From positions 1-9,491 of the forward strand of contig JAUNOJ010000059.1 of assembly GCA_030531135.1 (NCBI GenBank): a stretch of DNA of 9,491 bases, in the 5' to 3' direction. Positions 1 through 7,341 of the stretch are shown piece after piece. Within the stretch, counting starts at the first letter, position 1. Every line of letters begins with the position of its first letter. The position numbers and the translations under genes were made by a program. The notes below the pieces were generated by a model. The model was not told the DNA's origin. It saw nothing but the letters and a program-made list of their open reading frames with translations, and did no database searches. The DNA is from Sutterellaceae bacterium. GTDB lineage: Bacteria > Pseudomonadota > Gammaproteobacteria > Burkholderiales > Burkholderiaceae_F.

Positions 1-608
1 CCGGAAAACTCCTGCCCCAAGGTCACGGGCAAAGCATCCTGCCAGCAGGTGCGACCGACTTTGACGATGTGCTCGAACGCTTTGGCTTTCTTGTCAAATG
101 ATGCTGCCAACAATTTGGCTTCGGCAATGATTTTGTCCAAGCGTGGTGCAACGGCCAAGTGCGTTGCCGACGGAATCGTGTCGTTGGTCGACTGCGCCAT
201 GTTCACATGCGTATTGGGATGTACGACGTCTTGCCCCTTGTGGCCGGTCAGAATTTCGTTGGCCAAGTTGCCGAGTACTTCGTTGACATTCATGTTGACG
301 CACGTATAGCCGCCTCCTTGCCACATATCCAAAGGGAATTCTTTTTCGTAGCCGCCTGCCATCACCTTGTCGGCCGCCTCGGCAATGGCCTTTGCAATTT
401 CGGGCTTCATGGCGCCGATTTCGGCGTTGGCCAGTGCACAGGCTTTTTTGATCTGGCACAGTGCGCGGTGCATGTCCGGAAAGAAGATCACGGGCAATCC
501 CGCCGTTCCGGAAACCTGCAACATACGCGTGGTTTGGATACCGTAGTAACGATCGTTCGGGATTTCCATTTCGCCCAAGCAGTCGCGTTCGATTCGAGTT
601 GTGGTCAT
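1..608 (-). CDS. aspA: Aspartate ammonia-lyase (aspartase), N-terminal part, runs off left edge
   Basis: This enzyme reversibly deaminates L-aspartate to fumarate and ammonia in the cytoplasm, feeding anaerobic fumarate respiration and nitrogen supply. The first 202 codons are visible, under half of a usual aspartase of about 470 residues. The N-terminus (MTTTRIERDCLGEMEIPNDR, then YYGIQT) is typical of the aspartase/fumarase superfamily. The substrate-loop block VNMAQSTND has Ser140-Thr141-Asn142, and GRTCWQDALPVTLGQEF lies near residues 185-201. The start is supported by GGAG (minus strand, 615-618), six bases before the ATG. Two familiar blocks are altered: the usual GAGTS reads GGYTC (residues 99-103), and the usual GRTH/Q reads GRTC (Cys188). 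The catalytic SxxMPxKxN-type loop lies outside the window, so specificity cannot be confirmed. Fumarase C or another superfamily lyase is the alternative, but the overall pattern favours aspartase. The divergent lysR gene is its probable regulator. Confidence 0.85.
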   Translation of the reverse strand, partial: MTTTRIERDCLGEMEIPNDRYYGIQTTRMLQVSGTAGLPVIFFPDMHRALCQIKKACALANAEIGAMKPEIAKAIAEAADKVMAGGYEKEFPLDMWQGGGYTCVNMNVNEVLGNLANEILTGHKGQDVVHPNTHVNMAQSTNDTIPSATHLAVAPRLDKIIAEAKLLAASFDKKAKAFEHIVKVGRTCWQDALPVTLGQEFS

Positions 609-734
609 TGTTTGCTCCGTTCGTGGCAAAGTCATCGTTGTTTGCCATTATCGATCCGCTTGAGAAAACGTTCGAGCAAATATAGCCATACAATACGATT
701 TGTTCAGTTCTACTTAACAAGCCAAGACAAAAAA
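609..734. promoter_or_regulatory. Divergent aspA / lysR promoter region
   Basis: This 126-bp region separates two divergent genes, the standard setting for a LysR-type regulator that controls both its neighbour and itself. It is AT-rich around 678-715. A TATATT on the minus strand (684-679) could be an aspA -10 box and TACAAT (689-694, plus strand) a lysR -10 box, but neither has a good -35 at normal spacing. TTTGCTC (611-617) and GAGCAAA (674-680) form a widely spaced 7-bp inverted repeat of uncertain meaning. I cannot assign a specific T-N11-A operator by eye. Confidence 0.5.
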
Positions 735-1694
735 ATGCCAAAACTGAGCCTCGATCTTCGACAGTTGCAAATCTTTCTTTATGTGGCCGAGCACAAAAAC
801 TTGCGCCGTGCAGCGAGTCTTTTGGGCATTACGCCTTCGGCCGTTTCGCAAGCTGTCACGGCACTGGAATCCGAACTTGCAACAACGCTGCTACAGCGCG
901 ACTGTCGCCCCTTGACGCTCACGGAGGCCGGACGACGCTTGTATCAGGACGGAAGTTCTTTACTGGCAGCTGCCGACAGCCTTCGCCGTCGGGTTTGTTC
1001 AGACGGGCTTCAATATCGGAGCTTGCGTTTAGGTTTGGGCGAGTCGACAGCATCTACCATCGCGCCTTGGCTCATCAAGCGCCTTTACGAGCGTGTTGCC
1101 GAGTTGACGGTCTTTTCCGAATTGACAAAGCCTTTGGTGCAACGACTCGAAAACGGTACGGTCGATGTGATTGTCTGCGCCGGGCCTCAGTTGGACGACG
1201 CCAAGTGGCAACGCCAAGAAGCCTACCGGGAAGATTTTTTATTGGTCACGGCGCGCAGCATTGCCGTACCGAAAACATTGGAAGATTTAAGAACGCTCGC
1301 GCAAAGCCACCCCTTGATCGGCTACAACGACGAAAGCGCCGATCAAGTTCGCGTCAATCGCTTTTTGAGCGCCAAAAGAGTCGTTCCTCAAAAACGTTTA
1401 AGCGTTTCGTCAAGCTACGGACTCGTCGGACTGATTTCTCAATGTTCGGGCTTTGGAGTGTTGCCTGCCACCGACATTTGGTGCGGCAGGCAATTTCTGT
1501 TTGATGTCAACGTCGCTGCAATTCCCGACCCCGAACCCTTTTTGAGGAGCATGTGGGTTGTGGGTAAAGGACAGGAAGAAAGCGCGCAACTCGACCTGGT
1601 TCTGACTCAAACCCGGGAAGTGTTGCGCGACTATATGCTCGACGAACTCAAACGCGTCAATCTTCATTTAGAAGACCACATCCGTATTCCGTAA
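735..1694 (+). CDS. LysR-family transcriptional regulator
   Basis: This is a 319-residue DNA-binding regulator of normal LysR-family length. The N-terminal winged helix-turn-helix spans about residues 7-66: LRQLQIFLYVAEHKNLRRAA, then GITPSAVSQAVTALESEL, then LTLTEAG. An effector-binding domain of periplasmic-binding-protein fold follows, about residues 95-300, with weaker similarity to family members I can recall. I chose the ATG at 735 because the HTH then begins at the usual distance; the upstream in-frame extension to 159 lies antisense to aspA and is not LysR-like. There is no clear Shine-Dalgarno sequence, only an A-rich run before the ATG. It is divergent from aspA, so control of aspartate catabolism is the best inference, but no effector can be named. 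The stop lies 5 bp from the convergent hrpA stop, with no good terminator between. Confidence 0.9.
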   Translation: MPKLSLDLRQLQIFLYVAEHKNLRRAASLLGITPSAVSQAVTALESELATTLLQRDCRPLTLTEAGRRLYQDGSSLLAAADSLRRRVCSDGLQYRSLRLGLGESTASTIAPWLIKRLYERVAELTVFSELTKPLVQRLENGTVDVIVCAGPQLDDAKWQRQEAYREDFLLVTARSIAVPKTLEDLRTLAQSHPLIGYNDESADQVRVNRFLSAKRVVPQKRLSVSSSYGLVGLISQCSGFGVLPATDIWCGRQFLFDVNVAAIPDPEPFLRSMWVVGKGQEESAQLDLVLTQTREVLRDYMLDELKRVNLHLEDHIRIP

Positions 1695-1699
1695 CGGAC

Positions 1700-4600
1700 T
1701 TAGAGGCGCCGCAACGACTCCCACACACGCGTCAGACGCTTGACGCTCACGGGCATCGGAGTTCTCAATTCCTGCGCAAAGATCCCCACGCGTAACTCTT
1801 GGAGCATCCAACCGAAGTCGATCAATCGAGCGTCGATCTCCCCTTTTCGAGAAGCCGTTTCACGGCGCCACTGCACGGTGAGTTTTTGAATCTCCGCCAT
1901 GTGAGTGGCGTCGCGCGCAGGATCGGATTTCAATTTATCCAAACGCACGCCGATGGCCTTCACATAACGCACGTAGTGACGCAGATAGGCTTGCGGAATT
2001 TCCAAAAGGAAGTGTTTGGGGAAAAGCGAACGCAACTGATCCTCGATATCTTTGACGACTTCGGGGAAAGCTCGGCAGGCTTGCAGTTTCTTACCCAAGC
2101 CCGCGAGTTCTGCCGCCACGCCCTCCATCAGGCGCAGATACTCGCCGCCGATCAAAGTCAATCGCGCACGCGCCTCGTCCTTGCGCTTGCCGAACTCTTC
2201 CTGATTCGTCGGATAGGGCTCCTGCATGGCAGCCGTTTCAACAGCAATGGCAACCGTGTCGGTGCGCAAACTCTCAAAGCTCTCAAAGGCCGAAGCCACG
2301 GGCGCCAGGGTCGAGCCCACCATCTGCACGCGCTGCAAGCCCGAGAGGTTCTTTTCGAGGTAGCGCACCTGTTCTCTCAACTGCAATAAGAAAAGTCGGC
2401 GCAAACCCGCGCGATGCGCTTTTTGCGCAAGTTGCAATTCGTCAAAAACTTCCAAAGAGCACTCGGTGCCGCGATCGACCAAAGCCGGATGACCGATTAA
2501 GGTTTGTCCGCCGCGACGAATTTCCATGAGTTCGGGCAACTCGCCAAACGACCACGTGGTGATGTGATCGGCCAAGTCTTCGGCGACGCTCTGGTCGGCC
2601 TGCGCCACGCTTTGGAAAATCTTTTGCGCTTCGTCACCCAACTCGGCGCGCAGTTCGGCCAAATTGCGGCCCATGGCCAACTGACGGCAGTGTTCGTCGA
2701 CCACCTTAAAGTTCATGAAAAGGTGCGGCGCCAAGAATTCGAGCTTAAAGTCGCTTCGCTCGCACATCACGCGCGTCTGCTCTCGAATATCTTCGATCAA
2801 CGCATCAATCAGGGCTTTGTTGTCCGGAATCTTGCCGTCGATGCGATCAAAAAAGCCTTCGGCATATTTGTCAATCGGCACGCAATGGCGACGATAGCGT
2901 TGCGGCAAGCTCTTGATCAACGCCCTCACTTTTTCTTTGAGCATACCGGCCACGAGCCATTCGCAGCGCACCGGATCGATTTGGTTTAAGGCATAGATGG
3001 GCACGGTCAAAGTCACGCCGTCGCGCGGCGACCCCGGCTCAAAATGGTACGTCAAGGCCATGGCAACGCCGGCCATCGTGAGGGTCTTGGGGAAGAATTC
3101 GATGGTGACGCCGCTTGCGTCATGGCGCATCAAGTCTTCCTTAGATAAGAACAAAATCTTGGGATTTTCTTTTTCGGCTACTCGGCGCCACTTTTCAAAG
3201 GTGGAGCCCCCGACAACGGTCGCATCCAAAATGCGATCGTAGAAATTGAAAATCGTCTCTTCGTCAACGAGTACGTCCAAGCGTCTTGACTTGCTCTCGA
3301 TTTCGCGAATGTCGGCAATGAGTTTCTTGTTGTGCGAGAAAAAGGGCGCTCTGGTTTCGTAGTCGCCTTCAACGAGCGCTTCGCGAATGAAAATTTCACG
3401 CGCGACAGCCGCATCGTGCGGCGCAAACTGTACGCGGCGCTCGGCATAGACGGTCATGCCGTACAAGGCCCCTCTTTCAAGCGCCACCACTTCGGCGCGC
3501 TTTTTCTCCCAGTGCGGCTCGCTCCAACTCTTTTTGATCAAGTGCGCGGCGGCGCGCTCCACCCATTCGGGATCGATGTCGGCGGCGCATCGGGCAAACA
3601 GGCGGCTTGTTTCCACGAGTTCGGCGGCCATGATCCATTTGCCGCCTTTTTTTGCCAAGGCCGAACCCGGCCATACCCAAAATCGAATGCCGCGTGCGCC
3701 CAAGTAGGGCGCGGCTCTAAAGTCGGCGTCGACCTGTCTAAGACCTAAGTTGCCCAAAAGGCCGGTTAAAAGAGATGCGTGCAACTCTTCGTAGGTGGCG
3801 GCAATCTCTGACGTACGCCAGCCCATATCGTCGGCCAATTCCGTTAACTGACGCCAGACGTCTCTCCACTCGCGCATACGGCGAGGAGAGAGAAACTTGC
3901 GATGCAACTCGTCCGTTAATTGGCGATTGCTCGTTTTGTTTTCTTTGGCCTCTTCGTACCACTTCCAGATGTTGAGGTAGCTTAAGAAGTCGCTCCTTTC
4001 ATCTGCAAAGGTTTTGTGCGCGTTGTCTGCTGCGTCTTGTGCGGTGACCGGTCTGTCTCGCGGATCTTGAATCGCCAGGCCAGAAACGATGATCAAAGCT
4101 TCTTTCAGCGCATTTCTGCGGCTTGCTTCCAAAAGCATGCGACCGAGCTTGGGGTCGACGGGCAAGCGCGCCAGACTTCTGCCCACTTCGGTCAAGTGGC
4201 CTGCCTTATCCATCGCGTTTAACTCATGCAAGATGGCGTAGCCGTCGGCCACGGCTCTTGAAGGCGGTGCTTGCACAAAGGGAAACTCTTTGACTTCGCC
4301 CAAACGCAAACTCTTCATGCGCAAAATGACGGCTGCCAAGTTGCTGCGCATGATTTCGGGATCGGTGTATTCGTCGCGCTTATTCCAATCGTCTTCGCTG
4401 AAAAGGCGAATGCAAATACCGTTAGCCACGCGCCCGCAGCGCCCCGCACGCTGATTGGCGGAAGCTTTGCTCACGGGTTCGATCAAAAGTTGTTCGACCT
4501 TGTTGCGGTAAGAGTAGCGCTTCACACGCGCCAAGCCCGTATCGACCACATAACGGATGCCGGGCACCGTAATGGAGGTTTCTGCCACGTTCGTGGCTAA

Positions 4601-6034
4601 CACGATGCGGCGTACGCCGCCGCTTTTGAAGACCTTTTCCTGGTCTTCGGCTGAAAGTCGAGCATAGAGCGGCAAAATTTCCACAAAGCCCGGCCGATGA
4701 CGTCGGCGCAACACTTCGGCCGCTTCGCGAATTTCCCGCTCGCCCGGCAAAAATACCAATATGTCGCCGCGGCCGGCCATTTCCAATTCGTCGCAAGCAT
4801 CGGCCACCGCATCCATTAAAGTGCGATCGTCTTCTTCATCCAAGTCCTGCACCGGGCGATAACGAACCTCGACCGGATACGTGCGCCCTGAGATCGTAAA
4901 GACCGGCGCCGGCGTCTCGCCCGTAGCAAAGTGCTTGGCAAAACGTTCGGCATCAATCGTGGCCGACGTCACAATTACTTTGAGGTCTTTGCGCTTATGT
5001 AACAGCCTCTTTAAGTACCCGAGCAAAAAGTCGATGTTAATCGATCGCTCGTGCGCTTCGTCAATGATGATGGTGTCGTAACGACGCAATAACGGATCAG
5101 TTTGGGTTTCTGCCAAGAGAATACCGTCGGTCATCAGTTTGATGGCGGCACCGGGCATCGTCTTATCGGTAAAGCGCACCTTATAGCCCACGACTTCGCC
5201 CACTTGGGTGTTGAGTTCTTGGGCGATACGTTTGGCAATGGAGCTTGCCGCAATGCGTCGCGGCTGTGTATGGCCGATGAGCCCCTTGGTGCCGCGGCCG
5301 GCCATCAAACACAGTTTGGGCAACTGCGTGGTTTTGCCCGAACCGGTTTCACCGCACACGATGATGACTTGGTTGTCTTGAATGGCTTGAATCAACTCCT
5401 CGCCATGTTCGCTGACGGGCAGCCCCGGTGCCAACGTCACAGGCACCGTCAAAGGCTTGGGCAAACCGATGGGGTCGCTCGCTTCTTGCGTCGAATTGCG
5501 ATGAACGGACTCGGTGACCTTTTTGGCTTGAACGCTCTGTGCGGGTTTGGCGCCCTTATCCTTTTGCGTTTTAGCTTGAGTCGGTTTACGACCTTGCTCT
5601 TGGTTTCGGTTGCCTTGGGGCTTATTTTGTTTTGTTGCCTTGGGCTGAGAGTCTTGCTTTTGTGCTTTTGCCTGATCGCTTAAGCGGATTTGCTTTTGCT
5701 GCGCACGCGCCGGCGCCGCAGCGGCCTTTTGCTCGGGCTTTTGTGTAGGCGTCGAAGGCTTGGGATTGGGCACCAAGGTTTTGAGCGCCGACAAATCGTT
5801 TGCGGGCTTTGTTGTCGGTGCTTTCGTTTTGGGAGTTGCAACAGCTTTTTTGGGCTGCGACACTCCTTTGGCCTTGGCTTGTGCGTCGACGACTTTCTGT
5901 GCCTCTTGGCGGATCGATGCGTCGGCAAAGCGCAAAGCGGCAAGCGACTTCTTGTCCGTCGGGTTGACTTGGGGCGTTGCTTGTCGGGGTTTGATCAGGT
6001 TTTTGAGGGAGCCGAAAGGGTTGGAGTCCGCCAT
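1700..6034 (-). CDS. hrpA: ATP-dependent RNA helicase HrpA (DEAH box)
   Basis: A 1444-residue DEAH/RHA-type helicase. The family unwinds RNA with ATP in the cytoplasm and has been linked to mRNA processing and, more recently, to resolving stalled ribosomes. Motifs run in order: GETGSGKT (Walker A, 228-235), TQPRR (Ia, 256-260), MTDG (301-304), DEAH (325-328), SAT (357-359), LATNVAETSITV (V, 478-489) and QRAGRCGR (VI, 527-534). The helicase-associated (HA2/ratchet) and OB-fold regions follow, then the long HrpA-specific C-terminal region (DUF3418-like, roughly 850-1440). It is longer than E. coli HrpA (about 1300). The excess is a low-complexity N-terminal tail, about residues 1-195, rich in Lys, Gln, Ala, Pro and Thr, probably disordered. 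The ATG at 6034 lacks a strong Shine-Dalgarno sequence, so the exact start is less certain than the gene. It is divergent from argA, with the mobile element inserted between them. Confidence 0.96.
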   Translation of the reverse strand: MADSNPFGSLKNLIKPRQATPQVNPTDKKSLAALRFADASIRQEAQKVVDAQAKAKGVSQPKKAVATPKTKAPTTKPANDLSALKTLVPNPKPSTPTQKPEQKAAAAPARAQQKQIRLSDQAKAQKQDSQPKATKQNKPQGNRNQEQGRKPTQAKTQKDKGAKPAQSVQAKKVTESVHRNSTQEASDPIGLPKPLTVPVTLAPGLPVSEHGEELIQAIQDNQVIIVCGETGSGKTTQLPKLCLMAGRGTKGLIGHTQPRRIAASSIAKRIAQELNTQVGEVVGYKVRFTDKTMPGAAIKLMTDGILLAETQTDPLLRRYDTIIIDEAHERSINIDFLLGYLKRLLHKRKDLKVIVTSATIDAERFAKHFATGETPAPVFTISGRTYPVEVRYRPVQDLDEEDDRTLMDAVADACDELEMAGRGDILVFLPGEREIREAAEVLRRRHRPGFVEILPLYARLSAEDQEKVFKSGGVRRIVLATNVAETSITVPGIRYVVDTGLARVKRYSYRNKVEQLLIEPVSKASANQRAGRCGRVANGICIRLFSEDDWNKRDEYTDPEIMRSNLAAVILRMKSLRLGEVKEFPFVQAPPSRAVADGYAILHELNAMDKAGHLTEVGRSLARLPVDPKLGRMLLEASRRNALKEALIIVSGLAIQDPRDRPVTAQDAADNAHKTFADERSDFLSYLNIWKWYEEAKENKTSNRQLTDELHRKFLSPRRMREWRDVWRQLTELADDMGWRTSEIAATYEELHASLLTGLLGNLGLRQVDADFRAAPYLGARGIRFWVWPGSALAKKGGKWIMAAELVETSRLFARCAADIDPEWVERAAAHLIKKSWSEPHWEKKRAEVVALERGALYGMTVYAERRVQFAPHDAAVAREIFIREALVEGDYETRAPFFSHNKKLIADIREIESKSRRLDVLVDEETIFNFYDRILDATVVGGSTFEKWRRVAEKENPKILFLSKEDLMRHDASGVTIEFFPKTLTMAGVAMALTYHFEPGSPRDGVTLTVPIYALNQIDPVRCEWLVAGMLKEKVRALIKSLPQRYRRHCVPIDKYAEGFFDRIDGKIPDNKALIDALIEDIREQTRVMCERSDFKLEFLAPHLFMNFKVVDEHCRQLAMGRNLAELRAELGDEAQKIFQSVAQADQSVAEDLADHITTWSFGELPELMEIRRGGQTLIGHPALVDRGTECSLEVFDELQLAQKAHRAGLRRLFLLQLREQVRYLEKNLSGLQRVQMVGSTLAPVASAFESFESLRTDTVAIAVETAAMQEPYPTNQEEFGKRKDEARARLTLIGGEYLRLMEGVAAELAGLGKKLQACRAFPEVVKDIEDQLRSLFPKHFLLEIPQAYLRHYVRYVKAIGVRLDKLKSDPARDATHMAEIQKLTVQWRRETASRKGEIDARLIDFGWMLQELRVGIFAQELRTPMPVSVKRLTRVWESLRRL

Positions 6035-6088
6035 AACGCTTTTGTCTTCAAATTCAGGGGTTATCTTGTCAGGATCGGTATTTTACAA
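6035..6088 (-). promoter_or_regulatory. Candidate hrpA promoter spanning the left element junction
   Basis: Reading the minus strand, GATAAC (6065-6060) matches the -10 consensus at 4 of 6 bases. TTGTAA (6088-6083) matches the -35 at 4 of 6, with a 17-bp spacer. The -35 straddles the left end of the inserted element. In the reconstructed uninterrupted site the same hexamer would read TCGTAA. This is a weak consensus match judged by eye. Confidence 0.25.
6083..6086 (+). other. TTAC target tetranucleotide / predicted TnpB TAM
   Basis: This tetranucleotide immediately abuts the left tip. In IS608 it is the sequence after which the element inserts and which TnpA cleaves at the left end. In this family the target sequence also acts as the TnpB target-adjacent motif. 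The local sequence is TATTTTAC, so the preceding T residues may be part of the motif. Confidence 0.75.
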
Positions 6089-6105
6089 AGGATCACGCCG
6101 AAAAG

Positions 6106-6125
6106 CCTTCGATTTGAATCGAGGG
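6106..6125 (+). repeat. Left-end subterminal hairpin of the IS608-like element
   Basis: CCTTCGATT pairs with AATCGAGGG, with one T-G wobble at 6108/6123. The innermost pairs probably open to form the loop. The AAAG guide lies immediately 5' of its foot. In IS608 the equivalent hairpin is the binding site for the Y1 transposase on the top strand. Confidence 0.85.
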
Positions 6126-6134
6126 ATGAAAGGC

Positions 6135-6151
6135 GAAGCCCGCAGGGCTTT
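6135..6151 (+). repeat. Second hairpin between left end and tnpB
   Basis: AAGCCC (6136-6141) pairs with GGGCTT (6145-6150) around a GCA loop, with a possible closing G-T pair at 6135/6151. It lies within the tnpB 5' leader, 33 nt before the start codon. It could be a leader RNA structure or part of the end architecture; the sequence does not decide. Confidence 0.5.
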
Positions 6152-6183
6152 ACTTTGAGCTGACGGTGTGAGATATTTTCAGC

Positions 6184-7341
6184 ATGAAGACCTTTAAGTT
6201 CAAACTGTACAGTGCCAAGCGTAATAAGAAGCTGCATCGCCAAATCAATGCAGCGGCTTTGTCGTGGAATCACTGTTTGGCGCTGACGAAAAGGTACTAT
6301 CGGATGTATCACAAAACGCTGTCGAAGTATGCGCTTCAAAAGCACCTGACGAAACTCAAAAAACGTCGGTCCTACGCGTATATGGCAGAGATGGATGCTC
6401 AAGCGCTTCAAGAAGTCGTTGATCGGCTCTATAAGAGTCTTCAGCGCTTCTTCGATAGCAAAAAGAACGGCGAAAAATGTGGATTTCCCAAGTTCAAGAA
6501 AGTTCGCAAATATAAGTCGTTCACGCTCAAGCAAGCAGGCTATAAGGTGCTTGAAGACAATGAACTGATCATCCGAGGTCAAAAATACAAGTATCACAAA
6601 TCTCGCGAAATCCAAGGCAAGATCAAAACCGTGACAATCAAACGGGATTCGGTCAACGACCTGTGGGTGTGTTTTGCAGTAGAGGAACCGCAAACCAATC
6701 AAGTTATTTCACGACTAGGTGATTCGGTCGGGATGGACTTCGGTTTGAAATTGTTCCTCACGCTGTCAAACGGCCAAACGGTTGCGGCACCGCAATTTCT
6801 CAAAGACAATCGAAAGGCTTTGCAAAAAGCCCATCGAAAGTTGTCACGCAAAGTTGAGGGTTCGCACAACTGGTATCGTGCCAAGCGCGAGTTGGCTCGG
6901 TTGTATCGCACAATCGAGAATCAACGAAGGGCTTGGCAATGGCAGACGGCTTATCGTCTTGTCGGAGAGTATGCCTTTATCGGACTCGAAACTTTAAACC
7001 TCAAAGCGATGCAAAAGCTTTGGGGCAAAAAGATCGGCGACTACGGATTTGCGGATTTTGTGAAGATTTTGGAATATGTGGCATCAAGAGTAGGCACACA
7101 AGTCGTTCATATCGATAAGTGGTATCCGTCAAGCCAGTTGTGTTCGGCTTGCGGAAATCGTTATGAAGGAACAAAAGACTTGAAAATTCGAGAGTGGACT
7201 TGTCCACAGTGCGGTGCACAGCATGATCGAGATATCAATGCCGCAACCAATATTTTGGTTGAAGCATTGCGTGTCTATGAAAAGCAAACAACGGGTGGGA
7301 CATCATCCGAAACGGAGAGACGGAGTAAGACCGTCATCTGA
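6184..7341 (+). CDS. tnpB: TnpB RNA-guided endonuclease (OrfB, IS605 family)
   Basis: A 385-residue TnpB, close to the length I recall for IS608 TnpB. TnpB proteins bind a right-end-derived omega RNA and cut DNA next to a target-adjacent motif; they are the relatives from which Cas12 nucleases arose, and they help the element persist. An N-terminal helix-rich OrfB domain starts MKTFKFKLYSAKRNKKLHRQ. The split RuvC nuclease motifs are complete: Asp185 in GMDFGLK, Glu269 in IGLETLNL, and the DRDINAA block at 348-354. Between the last two is an intact four-cysteine zinc ribbon (Cys320, Cys323, Cys340, Cys343). No frameshift or lost key residue is visible, so it should be functional. There is no strong Shine-Dalgarno sequence before the ATG. 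It stands alone, without tnpA. The stop codon lies inside a small hairpin that probably belongs to the omega RNA. Confidence 0.95.
   Translation: MKTFKFKLYSAKRNKKLHRQINAAALSWNHCLALTKRYYRMYHKTLSKYALQKHLTKLKKRRSYAYMAEMDAQALQEVVDRLYKSLQRFFDSKKNGEKCGFPKFKKVRKYKSFTLKQAGYKVLEDNELIIRGQKYKYHKSREIQGKIKTVTIKRDSVNDLWVCFAVEEPQTNQVISRLGDSVGMDFGLKLFLTLSNGQTVAAPQFLKDNRKALQKAHRKLSRKVEGSHNWYRAKRELARLYRTIENQRRAWQWQTAYRLVGEYAFIGLETLNLKAMQKLWGKKIGDYGFADFVKILEYVASRVGTQVVHIDKWYPSSQLCSACGNRYEGTKDLKIREWTCPQCGAQHDRDINAATNILVEALRVYEKQTTGGTSSETERRSKTVI

Noticed and set aside
611..680. TTTGCTC / GAGCAAA inverted repeat as a LysR operator pair
   Set aside because: Its 7-bp arms lie 56 bp apart and do not form the T-N11-A pattern. 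One arm overlaps the aspA Shine-Dalgarno, so chance is as likely.
159..734. In-frame upstream extension of lysR to 159, giving a 511-residue protein
   Set aside because: This part is antisense to aspA, has no domain character, and puts the HTH far from the N-terminus, unlike any LysR regulator.
94..741. 215-codon open frame on the minus strand over aspA
   Set aside because: It is an alternate frame of aspA, whose own frame gives clear lyase motifs and a Shine-Dalgarno-supported start.
5102..5683. 193-codon plus-strand frame with a hydrophobic, membrane-like C-terminus
   Set aside because: It is antisense to hrpA. The hydrophobic stretch mirrors the Lys/Gln-rich codons of the HrpA tail, so it is a composition artefact.
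6040..6060. Possible arginine-repressor box around TCTTCAAATTCAGG
   Set aside because: Only one half-site (ATTCA) fits and the opposite TGAAT half is missing. It lies on the hrpA side of the element, far from argA.
5690..6163. Plus-strand frames over the hrpA start that run into the element's left end
   Set aside because: They are antisense to the low-complexity HrpA tail, show no recognisable domain, and cross the insertion junction.
6061..6702. 213-codon minus-strand frame over the 5' part of tnpB
   Set aside because: It is antisense to a well-supported TnpB frame and resembles no Y1 transposase (no HUH or catalytic Tyr motif), so it is not the missing tnpA.
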